Shown here in pieces: positions 42,792-52,526 of a stretch of 64,000 nt of DNA. This DNA is from Chloroflexota bacterium (GTDB lineage Bacteria; Chloroflexota; Anaerolineae; Anaerolineales; Villigracilaceae). Made by a program: the position numbers and the translations under genes. Position 1 is the first letter of the stretch; the number at the start of each line of letters is the position of its first letter. The DNA lies in contig JAKOVF010000361.1 in NCBI GenBank assembly GCA_029782225.1, positions 17,194 through 81,193 of the forward strand, read 5' to 3'. The notes under the pieces were generated by a model. The model was given only the letters and a program-made list of their open reading frames with translations, did not search any database and had not been told where the DNA came from.

Positions 42792-45700
42792 GTTGGATTC
42801 AAGAGATCTCTAATCCGCAAGCCCGCCAGTGGGAGGAGTTTTACCGCAATCGCTGGCAACATGACAAAGTGGTACGAAGCACACACGGCGTTAACTGTAC
42901 CGGCAGTTGTTCGTGGATGATCTATGTGAAAGATGGAATTGTCACCTGGGAGTTGCAGGCGTTGGACTATCCAAGCTTGCAACCGGGGTTGCCACCTTAT
43001 GAACCACGTGGCTGCCAGCGCGGCATATCCTTTTCGTGGTACCAGTACAGCCCGGTGCGTGTCAAATATCCGTACATGCGCGGTGTGCTGATGGATTTGT
43101 GGCGCAAAGCCAAAGAGGAGCACGCGGACCCGGTCGAAGCGTGGACAGCCGTCATTGAGGATGAAGCGGGGCGTAAGGCTTTTCATCAAGCGCGCGGCAA
43201 GGGAGGCTTTCGTCGCACAAGCTGGGATGAGGTGCTTGAGATCATCGCCGCCTCCACCATGTACACCGTCAAAAAATATGGACCGGATCGCATTATCGGT
43301 TTTTCGCCGATCCCAGCCATGTCGATGTTGAGTTATGCCGGAGGCAGTCGCTTCCTGCAAATGCTGGGCGCTGTGAGCATGAGTTTTTATGATTGGTACA
43401 GCGACCTGCCGCCCGCCAGCCCCGAGACGTGGGGTGAGCAGACGGATGTAGCCGAAAGCGCCGATTGGTTCAACGCGAAGTTCATTGCTTCGGTCGGATC
43501 GAACATGAGCATGACGCGCACGCCCGATGTGCATTTCGCCGCAGAAGCGCGTCACAATGGGACCAAGCTGGTGGTCTTTGCGCCCGATTTCAATCAGGTT
43601 GCCAAGTATGCGGATTGGTGGGTTCCAGTCAATGCCGGGCAGGATGGCGCGTTTTGGATGGCGGTCAACCATGTCATCTTGAATGAATTCCATCATCAGA
43701 CTCCGACGCCTTACTTTATGGATTATGCGCGCCGCTATACGGACTCTCCCTTCCTTGTTGTGCTCAACGAGTCGAACGGCAGTTATGTGCCGGGCAGAAT
43801 GTTACGCGCTGGACAAGTGGAACGCACTCGAGATGTGGAAAATGGCGAGTGGAAGTTTTTGGTTTGGGATGAACTTAGCAATGAGCCGCGCATGCCGCAA
43901 GGCAGTTTGGGATTCCGCTGGCAGAAGCAAAAGGGACAGTGGAATCTGGAACCGAAAGATGGTCTGGATGGAAGCGAGATCAGTTCCCAGTTGAGTTTTC
44001 TCAACACATCTGAAGAACGGCTGACGGTTTCGTTCGCGGAGTTCGGCGAAGGCAAATCCTTCCAGCGCAGTGTGCCAGTGCGTTATATAGAAACGACTGA
44101 TGGTAAAGTGGCTGTTGCCACTGTGTACGACTTGCTCATGTCTCAATACGGTGTGGGGCGTGGACTCGAAGGTGATTATCCCGCTGACTACGATGATGAG
44201 AATCTTTCGTACACTCCCGCCTGGCAGGAACGTTATACGGGTATCGACCGCCAGACCGTGATTCAGTTTGCACGTGAGTGGGCGACGACCGCAGTCAAGA
44301 CCGAAGGCAAGTGCATGATCATCATCGGCGCGGGGGTCAATCACTGGTATCACAATAACTTGATCTATCGCGCCTGTATCGGAACCCTGCTGTTGACTGG
44401 TTGTGTGGGACGAAACGGCGGCGGATTGAATCATTATGTGGGTCAGGAAAAGTTAGCCCCCGCGGCTCCTTGGGCGGCGATGGCATTTGCCACAGACTGG
44501 CAGAAACCGCCACGCCAGATGAACTCACCTTCCTTCCATTATGTTAATAGCGATCAGTGGCGTTATGAACACACCTATACCGAACCTCAACCTGTTCCAC
44601 GTCCCGATGATGAACACAATCGGGATATGCCGCAGGAGCACACGCTGGATGCGCAAGTCCGCGCGGTGCGGATGGGTTGGTTGCCGTCGTATCCGCAGTT
44701 CAATGTCAGCTCGCTGGAAATTGTCAGAAAGGCGGAGCAGGCTGGGGCGAAGTCGGATGCGGAAATTCGTCAATGGGTGGTGGATCAACTTAAGTCAGGC
44801 GAACTAAAGTTTGCGGTACAGGATCCCGATGCTCCCGAAAACTGGCCTCGCCTGTGGTTTATCTGGCGTGGTAATGCGCTCAATGCCAGCGCAAAAGGTC
44901 AGGAATATTTCTTCAAGCATTATTTGGGGACGCATCATCAGATCATTTCGGAGGAAGTGGATAAGAGTCACTTCCATGAAGTGAATTACCGTGACGAGGC
45001 GCCCGAAGGCAAACTTGATCTGGTGGTGGATATCAATTTCCGCATGGATACTTCGGCGTTGTATTCGGATATTGTGTTGCCGACGGCGAGTTGGTATGAA
45101 AAAGATGACTTGAACACGACCGACATGCACTCGTTCATTCACCCGCTTGCCGCCGCTGTGCCGCCCTCGTGGGAATCGAAAACAGACTGGGATATTTTCA
45201 AAATCCTGGCAGGGAAGGTCAGCGAATTGGCGGAGACTCATTTGCCTGAACCCGTGCGTGATTTGGTTGCCATGCCGCTTCAACACGATACGCCCGCTGA
45301 GATGGCGCAGGCGCACATCCGTGATTGGGCGCGTGGGGAATGTGAACCCATCCCTGGCGTGACAATGCCGAACTTTGTGGTAACCGAACGCGATTACGTC
45401 AACCTGGGTAAACGATTCATATCCTTTGGCCCGAAGGTGCAGAAGGAAGGTCTCGCAATTCACGGCATTCACTGGGATGTGGATGACTTGTATCAGCAAT
45501 TACTGGATAGCAAACCAACTACTACATGGAATGGACAGACCTATCCTTCACTGGAGGTTGCGCGAGATGCCGCCAACATCATCCTGCATCTGGCTCCCGA
45601 AACCAATGGCGAAGTGGCGTACCGCGCCTTCCAAGCCGAAGAAGAACGCATGGGACTCAAGCTAACTGATTTGGCAGAACCCACACGCGCCACGCGCATG

Positions 45701-46420
45701 ACCTTCAATGATTTGACTCAACAGCCTCGACGTTTGCTCAACAGCCCGATTTGGACAGGCATTGTTACCGATGGTCGTCCCTATTCAGCATATGTCTTGA
45801 ATGTGGAACGACTCGTCCCCTGGCGCACGTTGACGGGACGGCAACACTTTTATTTGGATCACGAAGGGTATCTGGCGTATGGCGAACATTTGCCCACTTA
45901 CAAGCCGCGACCTGATCCATTGGCTTTTGGCGATTTGGATAAAAGTCACAGCGAAGGCAAGACCATCCAGTTGAATTACCTCACACCTCATGCCAAGTGG
46001 CATATCCATTCCAACTACTTTGATAACGACCGTATGTTGACTCTTTCACGCGGACTCGAGCCGATGTGGATCAGCGAAAAGGATGCTAAAGAAATCGGCA
46101 TTGTGGATAACGACTGGGTGGAAGCCTACAACGATCACGGTGTGACGGTCACACGCGCGATTGTCAGCGCGCGCATCCCGCCCGGAATTTGCATCATCTA
46201 TCATGCTCCGGAACGGACGGTGAGCGTGCCCAAGTCACCGATGCGTGGCAACAAGCGGGCAGGCGGGCACAATAGTCCCACGCGCATCCACCTTAAGCCT
46301 TCGTTGATGGTTGGCGGCTATGGTCAGTTTACTTATGCGTTCAACTACTGGGGTCCGACTGGCGTCAACCGCGACACATTCATATTGGTACGCAAACTGC
46401 CAGGGAAACCTGAGTTCTAA
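42788..46420 (+). CDS. narG: respiratory nitrate reductase alpha subunit
   Basis: 1210 residues, AAAGGAG upstream. The Fe-S cluster FS0 ligands are visible as His33, Cys37, Cys41 (HGVNCTGSC) and Cys76. The molybdenum-ligating Asp lies in [16 protein letters not shown] at about 208. The length is close to E. coli NarG (1247). It reduces nitrate to nitrite with Mo-bis-MGD on the inner side of the membrane. No twin-arginine signal precedes it, unlike periplasmic-type homologues. NarG-type enzymes can also be nitrite oxidoreductases; the context (NarXL, NarJ, NarI) favours reduction. Confidence 0.96.
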   Translation: MSWIQEISNPQARQWEEFYRNRWQHDKVVRSTHGVNCTGSCSWMIYVKDGIVTWELQALDYPSLQPGLPPYEPRGCQRGISFSWYQYSPVRVKYPYMRGVLMDLWRKAKEEHADPVEAWTAVIEDEAGRKAFHQARGKGGFRRTSWDEVLEIIAASTMYTVKKYGPDRIIGFSPIPAMSMLSYAGGSRFLQMLGAVSMSFYDWYSDLPPASPETWGEQTDVAESADWFNAKFIASVGSNMSMTRTPDVHFAAEARHNGTKLVVFAPDFNQVAKYADWWVPVNAGQDGAFWMAVNHVILNEFHHQTPTPYFMDYARRYTDSPFLVVLNESNGSYVPGRMLRAGQVERTRDVENGEWKFLVWDELSNEPRMPQGSLGFRWQKQKGQWNLEPKDGLDGSEISSQLSFLNTSEERLTVSFAEFGEGKSFQRSVPVRYIETTDGKVAVATVYDLLMSQYGVGRGLEGDYPADYDDENLSYTPAWQERYTGIDRQTVIQFAREWATTAVKTEGKCMIIIGAGVNHWYHNNLIYRACIGTLLLTGCVGRNGGGLNHYVGQEKLAPAAPWAAMAFATDWQKPPRQMNSPSFHYVNSDQWRYEHTYTEPQPVPRPDDEHNRDMPQEHTLDAQVRAVRMGWLPSYPQFNVSSLEIVRKAEQAGAKSDAEIRQWVVDQLKSGELKFAVQDPDAPENWPRLWFIWRGNALNASAKGQEYFFKHYLGTHHQIISEEVDKSHFHEVNYRDEAPEGKLDLVVDINFRMDTSALYSDIVLPTASWYEKDDLNTTDMHSFIHPLAAAVPPSWESKTDWDIFKILAGKVSELAETHLPEPVRDLVAMPLQHDTPAEMAQAHIRDWARGECEPIPGVTMPNFVVTERDYVNLGKRFISFGPKVQKEGLAIHGIHWDVDDLYQQLLDSKPTTTWNGQTYPSLEVARDAANIILHLAPETNGEVAYRAFQAEEERMGLKLTDLAEPTRATRMTFNDLTQQPRRLLNSPIWTGIVTDGRPYSAYVLNVERLVPWRTLTGRQHFYLDHEGYLAYGEHLPTYKPRPDPLAFGDLDKSHSEGKTIQLNYLTPHAKWHIHSNYFDNDRMLTLSRGLEPMWISEKDAKEIGIVDNDWVEAYNDHGVTVTRAIVSARIPPGICIIYHAPERTVSVPKSPMRGNKRAGGHNSPTRIHLKPSLMVGGYGQFTYAFNYWGPTGVNRDTFILVRKLPGKPEF

Positions 46421-46429
46421 AAATATTTA

Positions 46430-46504
46430 CCATGAAGGGCACGAAGTGTCACAAAGGAAAACCAAAAGCATTTACTTCGTGTACCTTCGTGAACCTTTGT
46501 GGTG
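46430..46504. repeat. imperfect palindromic CACGAAG repeat between narG and narH
   Basis: The left arm (ACCATGAAGGGCACGAAG, then CACAAAGG) is an imperfect inverted copy of the right arm (CTTCGTG, ACCTTCGTG, ACCTTTGTGGT). Such CACGAAG palindromes are a widespread dispersed repeat type in several phyla. It fills the 101 bp between narG and narH and ends close to the narH ribosome site. Confidence 0.7.
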
Positions 46505-46521
46505 AAAAGAGGAAATCAATT

Positions 46522-48024
46522 ATGAAAATCAGATCACAAGTTTCAATGGTATTCCATCTCGATAAATGTATCGGCTGTCATACATGCAGTGTTGCCTGCA
46601 AAAACATCTGGACCGACCGCGAAGGCGCGGAATATATGTGGTGGAACAACGTAGAGACAAAACCCGGCGTCGGCTTTCCCACCCAATGGGAAGACCAGGA
46701 CAAATATCACGGCGGCTGGGAACTTGAGGACAAGCCCAAAGATCCTACCCTAAAATTAAAACTCCAAAACCGTTTGCAGACCTTTACCAATTTATTTTCC
46801 AACCCAGCCATGCCTACGATGGACGATTACTACGAGCCGTGGACGTACAACTACAGCGATCTGTTCAATTCACCGCTCGGCAACGATCAGCCGACGGCGC
46901 GTCCCATCTCGCGCATTGATGGCAAACCGATAGACATCGAATCGGGTCCCAACTGGGATGACGATCTGGGCGGCTCCAACATCTATGCGGTCAATGATCC
47001 GCTACTCAAAGACATGAGTGCAGAGGAAAAACAACGCCTCTTTTCGATCGAGCAACTCTTCTACTTCTACATGCCGCGCATCTGCAACCACTGTTTGAAC
47101 GCGGCTTGTGGGGCAGCGTGCCCATCGGGTGCCATATACAAACGCGCTGAAGATGGCGTGGTGTTGATCAATCAGGATAAGTGCCGCGGCTGGCGCATGT
47201 GTGTCTCTGCCTGCCCTTACAAAAAAACTTACTACAACTGGTCAACGGGCAAATCTGAAAAATGTATTCTCTGCTACCCACGCCTCGAAACCGGACAAGC
47301 CCCCGCCTGTTTCCACTCCTGTGTTGGACGTATTCGTTATCTCGGGGTTTTGCTGTATGACGCGGACCAGATTCCAGACGCTCTTAAAGTGCCGGATGAA
47401 CAACTCGTTGAGCGCCAGCGTCAGATGATCCTCGATCCTCACGACCCGAAAGTTGTTGCGGCGGCGAAAGAAAGCGGCGTACCCGACGGCGTGATTACCG
47501 CCGCGCAAAATTCACCGGTCTATCGCTATGTCAAAGAATGGGAATTGGCTTTGCCTTTGCACCCTGAATATCGCACACTCCCCATGCTGTTCTATGTGCC
47601 GCCGCTTCTGCCTGTTCTCAATGCAACCCAGTCAAACGGCACGCAACGCGTGGAAACAGACCTGTTCAGTTCGCTGGAAAGCGCGCGTGTGCCCGTCCGC
47701 TATATGTCACGTACATTGTCCGGTGGTAACGATGAATTGGTGATCAAGTCGTATCAGAAGATGATCGCCGTCCGCATTTACAAACGCGCCGAAACTGTCG
47801 GTGATGTGACTGCGGAAGAAGCCGCTGCCGCCCTCGCCAAAGCTGGGATGACCGCCGAGGAAGCCGAAGCCATCTATCGCCTGACATCCCTACCCACGTA
47901 TCAGGAACGCTTTGTTATCCCGCCCTACAGCCGCGAAGGCGACATCGAGGAAGTGTACGATCCGCAACAACGCAAAGCAGAGACTGGCTTTGGCAAACGC
48001 CAGGGTCCACAAAGAGGTTTGTAG
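46522..48024 (+). CDS. narH: respiratory nitrate reductase beta subunit
   Basis: 500 residues from ATG 46522 (AAAGAGGAAA upstream); an in-frame start at 46432 lies in the palindromic repeat and is rejected. Four cysteine groups bind Fe-S clusters: CIGCHTCSVAC near the start, CNHCLNAACGAACP (about 195), CRGWRMCVSACP (with the Trp typical of the [3Fe-4S] cluster) and CILCYPRLE...CFHSC. It carries electrons from NarI hemes to NarG. Confidence 0.95.
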   Translation: MKIRSQVSMVFHLDKCIGCHTCSVACKNIWTDREGAEYMWWNNVETKPGVGFPTQWEDQDKYHGGWELEDKPKDPTLKLKLQNRLQTFTNLFSNPAMPTMDDYYEPWTYNYSDLFNSPLGNDQPTARPISRIDGKPIDIESGPNWDDDLGGSNIYAVNDPLLKDMSAEEKQRLFSIEQLFYFYMPRICNHCLNAACGAACPSGAIYKRAEDGVVLINQDKCRGWRMCVSACPYKKTYYNWSTGKSEKCILCYPRLETGQAPACFHSCVGRIRYLGVLLYDADQIPDALKVPDEQLVERQRQMILDPHDPKVVAAAKESGVPDGVITAAQNSPVYRYVKEWELALPLHPEYRTLPMLFYVPPLLPVLNATQSNGTQRVETDLFSSLESARVPVRYMSRTLSGGNDELVIKSYQKMIAVRIYKRAETVGDVTAEEAAAALAKAGMTAEEAEAIYRLTSLPTYQERFVIPPYSREGDIEEVYDPQQRKAETGFGKRQGPQRGL

Positions 48025-48026
48025 CC

Positions 48027-48581
48027 ATGCTCAAAGATTCAATCGGAATTCTGTACGATCTGTTCGCCGACCTGTTGGCGTATCCCGCTATGTCAATCAC
48101 GCAAAAGGCTGAAGAGTGCCTTTCACAATTGCAGGAGTCCCAGCCTGATGCAGCCAGCGCATTGGAAAAATTCCTGCACGGTTTGGGACAACATCCGTTG
48201 GCAAAAATGCAGGAACTGTACACCACTACTTTCGATATGCAACCCGTTTGTTATCCCTATCTCGGTTATCAGTTGTTCGGCGAAAGCTATAAGCGTGGAG
48301 CCTTCATGGCGCAACTCAACGAAGCCTATCACACCATCGGTTACTCTGCGGTGCAGGAACTTCCGGACCACGTAGCGATTGTCTTGCGTTACCTCGGGCT
48401 GGATGCAACCAACCGACAGAATGATTTCTGTCAGGCGTTGATAAACGAAGGTCTGAACCCCGCAATGGAGAAAATGCTGAAAGTCTTCGGCGAGGGATCT
48501 GAAAACCCCTATTTTGGACTCCTCTCTGCACTTCATCTGTTTCTTGTTCACACCCCTGAAAAGGAATTGAGTCATGGCTGA
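48027..48581 (+). CDS. narJ: nitrate reductase assembly chaperone
   Basis: 184 residues, 2 bp after narH, AGAGG upstream. All-helical TorD/NarJ family protein with GILYDLFADLLAYP near the start and YVYLGYQLFGESYKRG-like MQPVCYPYLGYQLFGE at the centre. NarJ inserts the molybdenum cofactor and holds NarGH before membrane attachment; it is not part of the final complex. It overlaps narI by 8 bp. Confidence 0.9.
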   Translation: MLKDSIGILYDLFADLLAYPAMSITQKAEECLSQLQESQPDAASALEKFLHGLGQHPLAKMQELYTTTFDMQPVCYPYLGYQLFGESYKRGAFMAQLNEAYHTIGYSAVQELPDHVAIVLRYLGLDATNRQNDFCQALINEGLNPAMEKMLKVFGEGSENPYFGLLSALHLFLVHTPEKELSHG

Positions 48582-49248
48582 TATTCTTCTGTTTATCGTC
48601 TTCCCATATGTAGCGGTTGCCCTTGCCGTGGGGGGCACTGTATATCGCTACCTCACCAATCAATATTCTTTTACGAGTCTTTCGTCGCAGTTCCTCGAAA
48701 GTGAACTCCAGTTTTGGGGTTCAACGCTCTGGCACTATGGCATCATCCCAACCTTGCTGATTCACATGGCAGGTTTCACTATCCCCAAAGTGATGGCGGC
48801 TTTGCACAGCACACCTGAAACACTTTACATGGCGGAATTGGCAGGCAAGATTCTGGGACTGATGGCGTTGGTCGGCGCGGGAGCGATGATCGTACGGAGA
48901 CTCACGTTCTCAAAAATTCGGGCAGTGACCACGCCGGCCGATTGGGTCGTGTTGTTTCTGCTGTTCATGCAAGTTTTCTTTGGGATGTGGATCGCCTTTG
49001 GATACCGCTGGGGCGCCGTCTGGTTCCTTCACGCTGCCACCCCCTGGGTGGTTTCACTGGCTACGTTTCAACCTTCGGTGGCATCGGTTACCGCCCTGCC
49101 ATTGGTCATCAAACTCCACTTTTTGAACGGCGTCTTGTTGATTACAATTTTCCCATTTGGCAGGTTGGTACACATGGTCAGTTTCCCCGTCAGCTATCTC
49201 TGGCGGCGCTTCCAATTGGTGATCTGGACACGACGGAAAGTCATTTAG
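48574..49248 (+). CDS. narI: nitrate reductase gamma subunit (heme b)
   Basis: 224 residues with five membrane helices. Four axial heme ligands can be placed by comparison with E. coli NarI (56, 66, 187, 205): His54 (WHYG), His64 (IHMAG), His182 (KLHFLNG) and His200 (LVHMVSF), with the same spacings. It takes electrons from quinol on the outer face and passes them to NarH. Confidence 0.95.
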   Translation: MADILLFIVFPYVAVALAVGGTVYRYLTNQYSFTSLSSQFLESELQFWGSTLWHYGIIPTLLIHMAGFTIPKVMAALHSTPETLYMAELAGKILGLMALVGAGAMIVRRLTFSKIRAVTTPADWVVLFLLFMQVFFGMWIAFGYRWGAVWFLHAATPWVVSLATFQPSVASVTALPLVIKLHFLNGVLLITIFPFGRLVHMVSFPVSYLWRRFQLVIWTRRKVI

Positions 49249-49257
49249 GAGAATCCT

Positions 49258-50352
49258 ATGTGGAATAGAATAACCAGCATGGTTCAGAACGGGGTGCGTG
49301 ACTTGTTCCCCGCCTACTTTGCTCTCGTCATGGCAACGGGCATCGTTTCCATCGCCTGTTATCTTTTGAAGATGGATTTTCTTGCCTTCCCATTGTTCTA
49401 CCTCAATCAATTTTTCTATATCATACTTTGGCTTCTCACTATAGCCCGCATCTTCCAACACCCATCACGGCTCATCGGTGATCTATCGAACCACCGTTTG
49501 GGTACGGGCTTCCTGACCCTTGTCGCTGGGACGAATGTGCTGGGCAGTCAGTTTGTTATTCTCAGCTCAAATCAAACAGTAGCGTTTATCCTCTGGATTT
49601 TGGGATTGGCGCTCTGGCTTTTGCTGATCTATGCTCTGTTCACCATCCTGACCGTCAAAGAAGAGAAACCGCCGCTGGAGTCAGGCATCAACGGCGCGTG
49701 GATGCTGTTCGTTGTCTCCACTCAATCCATTGTTGTGCTTGGCATGTTGATCGCTTCCCGTTTCTCACCCTGGGATGAAATGTTCGCCTATGCCATGCTG
49801 GGGTTTTATCTGCTCGGCTGCATGTTCTACATTCTGATCATTTCACTCATCGTATATCGTTTCATGTTCTTCAAAATCGGCGCAGATGAAATGGGACCTC
49901 CCTACTGGATCAACATGGGCGCGGTTGCCATCACCACGCTGGCAGGTGCGAACATCCTACTCAAAGGCAATGCGCCATTTCTAAACGATCTAATCCCTTT
50001 CATCAAAGGCTTCACGATCTTCTTCTGGGCGTCGGGAACCTGGTGGATTCCGCTTCTATTCCTCCTCGGCGCGTGGCGGCACATTTACAAACGCTATCCC
50101 CTCACATATCATCCCGCCTACTGGGGTTTGGTCTTCCCAATGGGTATGTATACAGTCTGCACGTTCCGATTGGCTCAGGTGATGAAATTGGATTTTCTTT
50201 TAGTCATACCCAAATTCTTTATCTACCTAGCCTTGATTGCCTGGGCTGCTACTATCTTCGGGTTGGCACGTCAGTTGATCACCACTTTCATAAAAACAGA
50301 AGCGGTGGAACAGATCAACAAGAAGATTACTAAAGATGCAGGAAAAATATAG
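49258..50352 (+). CDS. TDT family transporter (TehA/SLAC1-like)
   Basis: 364 residues, TAGGAG upstream, 9 bp after narI. Ten membrane helices. YFALVMATGIVSIACYLL at the start and VVSTQSIVVLG in the middle match the tellurite-resistance/dicarboxylate transporter (TDT) family, which also includes SLAC1 anion channels. In this operon position, where narK is often found, it could carry nitrate or nitrite; that is inference, since TDT members also move sulfite and malate. Confidence 0.87.
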   Translation: MWNRITSMVQNGVRDLFPAYFALVMATGIVSIACYLLKMDFLAFPLFYLNQFFYIILWLLTIARIFQHPSRLIGDLSNHRLGTGFLTLVAGTNVLGSQFVILSSNQTVAFILWILGLALWLLLIYALFTILTVKEEKPPLESGINGAWMLFVVSTQSIVVLGMLIASRFSPWDEMFAYAMLGFYLLGCMFYILIISLIVYRFMFFKIGADEMGPPYWINMGAVAITTLAGANILLKGNAPFLNDLIPFIKGFTIFFWASGTWWIPLLFLLGAWRHIYKRYPLTYHPAYWGLVFPMGMYTVCTFRLAQVMKLDFLLVIPKFFIYLALIAWAATIFGLARQLITTFIKTEAVEQINKKITKDAGKI

Positions 50353-50359
50353 GTGAAGT

Positions 50360-51019
50360 TTGAACACATCTTCGATGTTGACCACACCCGATCTGGATGC
50401 CCTGCTGAAAGTCGGCGCAGTACATCACCACAAAGTTTGTCCCCGTCAGGTGCTCGGCGTTCGTATCGGACTTTTAGCAGGGAGCCTGCTCGAGATTCCT
50501 TTGCCTCAGCCCGAGAAGCGTCTGCTCGCTATCGCTGAAACAGACGGCTGTTTCATAGACGGACTCTCCGCAGCAACAGGTTGTTACGTCGGCAGACGTA
50601 CTCTGCGGATTGAAGATTATGGCAAGACCGCTGCAACTTTTATAGATACACTCACCGAACAAACCCTTCGTATCGTGCCACAAAATCACGCTCGTGAACT
50701 GGCATGGGAATATGCACCTTCCGCACGCAATAAGTGGGAAGCGCAACTCATAGGCTATCAACACATTCCTGATGAATTATTATTTCATTGGCGACGAGTG
50801 GAATTAAAGATTCCCGTGAAGCAAATCATCGGTCAAGCGGGTAAGCGTGTTATATGTGAAGCCTGCGGGGAGGAGATCATCAACCAGCGGGAGATGGTCT
50901 GCGAAGGGTCGGTTTTGTGCAAACCCTGCGCAGGCAAATCATATTTTTGTTTTGTTGAACATTCAGCAGCCAGTTGGAACTTCATGCAGGGTCTGGTACA
51001 TTGTCCACTTGATGAATGA
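50360..51019 (+). CDS. FmdE family protein with zinc-finger tail
   Basis: 219 residues from TTG 50360 (AGGTGA upstream), or 214 from ATG 50375. The FmdE fold shows HHHKVCPRQVLGVRIG near the start and ETDGCFIDGLSAATGC at about 65. The C-terminus has a zinc-ribbon-like CEACG...CKPC. FmdE proteins are associated with molybdenum enzymes such as formylmethanofuran dehydrogenase, and the family is also seen near nitrate reductase genes, so a molybdenum-related role for NarG is plausible. The gap 51020-51181 holds nothing recognisable. Confidence 0.82.
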   Translation: MNTSSMLTTPDLDALLKVGAVHHHKVCPRQVLGVRIGLLAGSLLEIPLPQPEKRLLAIAETDGCFIDGLSAATGCYVGRRTLRIEDYGKTAATFIDTLTEQTLRIVPQNHARELAWEYAPSARNKWEAQLIGYQHIPDELLFHWRRVELKIPVKQIIGQAGKRVICEACGEEIINQREMVCEGSVLCKPCAGKSYFCFVEHSAASWNFMQGLVHCPLDE

Positions 51020-51181
51020 TTGGTAGTAAGGCAGGTTGTTTTCCCAATAAACTTTGCGGACAGAATACGCCGTCATTTCGATAGATAGCAGAGTTACAGA
51101 CAATTGATCGGCACACACCGAAAATGGTCAGAGGGTAAAGTCAACGAACACGATGTATAGAGTCGCTTGATTTGAGGATTG

Positions 51182-51538
51182 TTATAGCGCTTTCCGCGCT
51201 TGAAAGAACATCAGCGCCAAAATGGCAAGCCAGGTGATCAGACGAAATATCATGGCGGCGAGACTTTGGTTAGCAACTGTGTTGCGAAAGGCGGTAAAGA
51301 GAATCAGCAAAACAACCGCGTGAACACCGAGGGTTGCAATAGTGGTGATTAGCGCGTAGTGGTGATTCGTCCAAATTAAAACTGCGGGGATGAGAGACAG
51401 AATTCCCATTACAAAATTATATACGGGAAGCCACGTGAGGACGGAGTAGCCAGGATTCCAGCCGCGCATGGCTTTTCCACCCGCAATAATGGACATGACC
51501 CCGATGATGAAAGCGAGAATGGATGCGATTTGATTCAT
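51182..51538 (-). CDS. small four-helix membrane protein
   Basis: 118 residues with four membrane helices (about 5-25, 37-55, 62-85 and 92-112). Lead segment GVMSIIAGGKAMRGWNPGYSV. No family recognised. It overlaps the DUF1858 gene start region by 4 bp (ATGA), so it is the last gene of a minus-strand unit starting at 54030. His residues at the third and fourth helix ends are scarce, so heme binding is not indicated. Confidence 0.68.
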   Translation of the reverse strand: MNQIASILAFIIGVMSIIAGGKAMRGWNPGYSVLTWLPVYNFVMGILSLIPAVLIWTNHHYALITTIATLGVHAVVLLILFTAFRNTVANQSLAAMIFRLITWLAILALMFFQARKAL

Positions 51539-51774
51539 GTTTCTCCTCCTTTCTGTTCCTGCTTTTTGGCAATTGCGCGATTAAGGATTTCGAGAAATTC
51601 ATTCAACGGCACGCGATGGATGCGCGCCGCCCATTCGACTGTCACCGCTTTTGCCGCAAGCATTCGCAATGAATATCGTCCCACACGCTTCACGCCGAAC
51701 ACTTCCATTACATCAGCGATGTCGCCGTGTTCTTGAAGGACGGCAGATACGCGTGTATCTTTTGTAATTTTCAT
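51535..51774 (-). CDS. DUF1858 domain protein
   Basis: 79 residues from ATG 51774. Compact DUF1858 layout: ITKDTRVSAVLQEHGDIADVMEVFGV then a helix-rich C-terminus (AAKAVTVEWAARIHRVP). DUF1858 domains occur alone or fused to hemerythrin-like RIC/YtfE proteins, which repair Fe-S clusters after nitrosative stress. A separate hemerythrin gene lies at 60968. The Shine-Dalgarno site (GGAAGA) is weak. Confidence 0.82.
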   Translation of the reverse strand: MKITKDTRVSAVLQEHGDIADVMEVFGVKRVGRYSLRMLAAKAVTVEWAARIHRVPLNEFLEILNRAIAKKQEQKGGET

Positions 51775-51828
51775 TTTATAGTTCTTCCAGCGGCAGGTCA
51801 CGCTCGTGCCTACCGCTTTTATGGTTCT

Positions 51829-52062
51829 TTATTTATCTGCCAGTTTCTTGCGAGCATCCGCGCCTTTGAGCGGATATCCCATCGCAAAACCGATCAGGCA
51901 AAAGTCGAATATGCCGCCTGAGATGGGAATGAGCGCCACCACCGTCAAAATTGTGCCGAGCGTTCCATGCACAACGAATTGTCCCAGACTCATGATTGTG
52001 AGACCCAGCACGATGCGCGCGCCGCGCCCTGTTCCACTGGTCATAAATTTTATGAATTGCAT
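51829..52062 (-). CDS. YgaP-like (DUF2892) small membrane protein
   Basis: 77 residues from ATG 52062 with AAAGGAG upstream. Two membrane helices: about 18-35 and 42-60 (VALIPISGGIFDFCLIGFAMG). It matches the YgaP transmembrane-domain (DUF2892) family, whose Cys can be nitrosylated in YgaP; here Cys is present in the second helix (FDFCLIG). The role is unknown. It lies in the minus-strand unit with cytochrome c and an NnrS/CcoN-like protein. Confidence 0.82.
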   Translation of the reverse strand: MQFIKFMTSGTGRGARIVLGLTIMSLGQFVVHGTLGTILTVVALIPISGGIFDFCLIGFAMGYPLKGADARKKLADK

Positions 52063-52109
52063 TTTGTTCTCCTTTGATTGAGATTTCAATTTAATATGAA
52101 GGAATATGC

Positions 52110-52514
52110 CTACTTTAATGTGTGGATGTGGGAAATAACCTGCCAGATCTGTTCATCCGTCAATACACCTTTCCATCCAACCATCGCAGTACCTTGCCGC
52201 CCCGTGGAAATGCGCCAGAACAAATAGTCATCTCCAGCAACTTTAACCAACTCTGGTAAATTTTTAGGAGCAGGATCGAGAGCTGCGCCCGCAGGTCCAT
52301 CCCCGTGTCCCTGCGGACCGTGACAAGCGGTGCAGTTTGTGTCGAATAAGTCTGCTCCCATGTTTGCGGCATCGGATCCCAACGGATTGGTTTTACCCGC
52401 ATACTCAACTGGGACAGGCGCCAGGGTGGTGGTTGATTCTGTACTTTCACTGCCGCCGCAAGATGCAAGAGTCAATGCGACCAGGGCAAATGCAATAAAT
52501 ATTATTTTTTTCAT
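52110..52514 (-). CDS. c-type cytochrome lipoprotein
   Basis: 134 residues. Lipobox LASC (Cys about 19), heme site CTACH at about 62-66, distal Met in GTAMVGW near residue 111, and a C-terminal helix WQVISHIHTL. Class I monoheme cytochrome anchored on the outside. Its gene lies 12 bp after the NnrS/CcoN-like gene, as NorC lies with NorB, so the two may form an electron pair; the partner's redox centres are not certain. Confidence 0.9.
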   Translation of the reverse strand: MKKIIFIAFALVALTLASCGGSESTESTTTLAPVPVEYAGKTNPLGSDAANMGADLFDTNCTACHGPQGHGDGPAGAALDPAPKNLPELVKVAGDDYLFWRISTGRQGTAMVGWKGVLTDEQIWQVISHIHTLK

Positions 52515-52526
52515 TAACTGCTCCCG

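Noticed and set aside
46432..46521. Upstream in-frame start for narH at 46432
   Set aside because: The extension lies in the CACGAAG palindrome; ATG 46522 has its own ribosome site and gives the usual NarH start.
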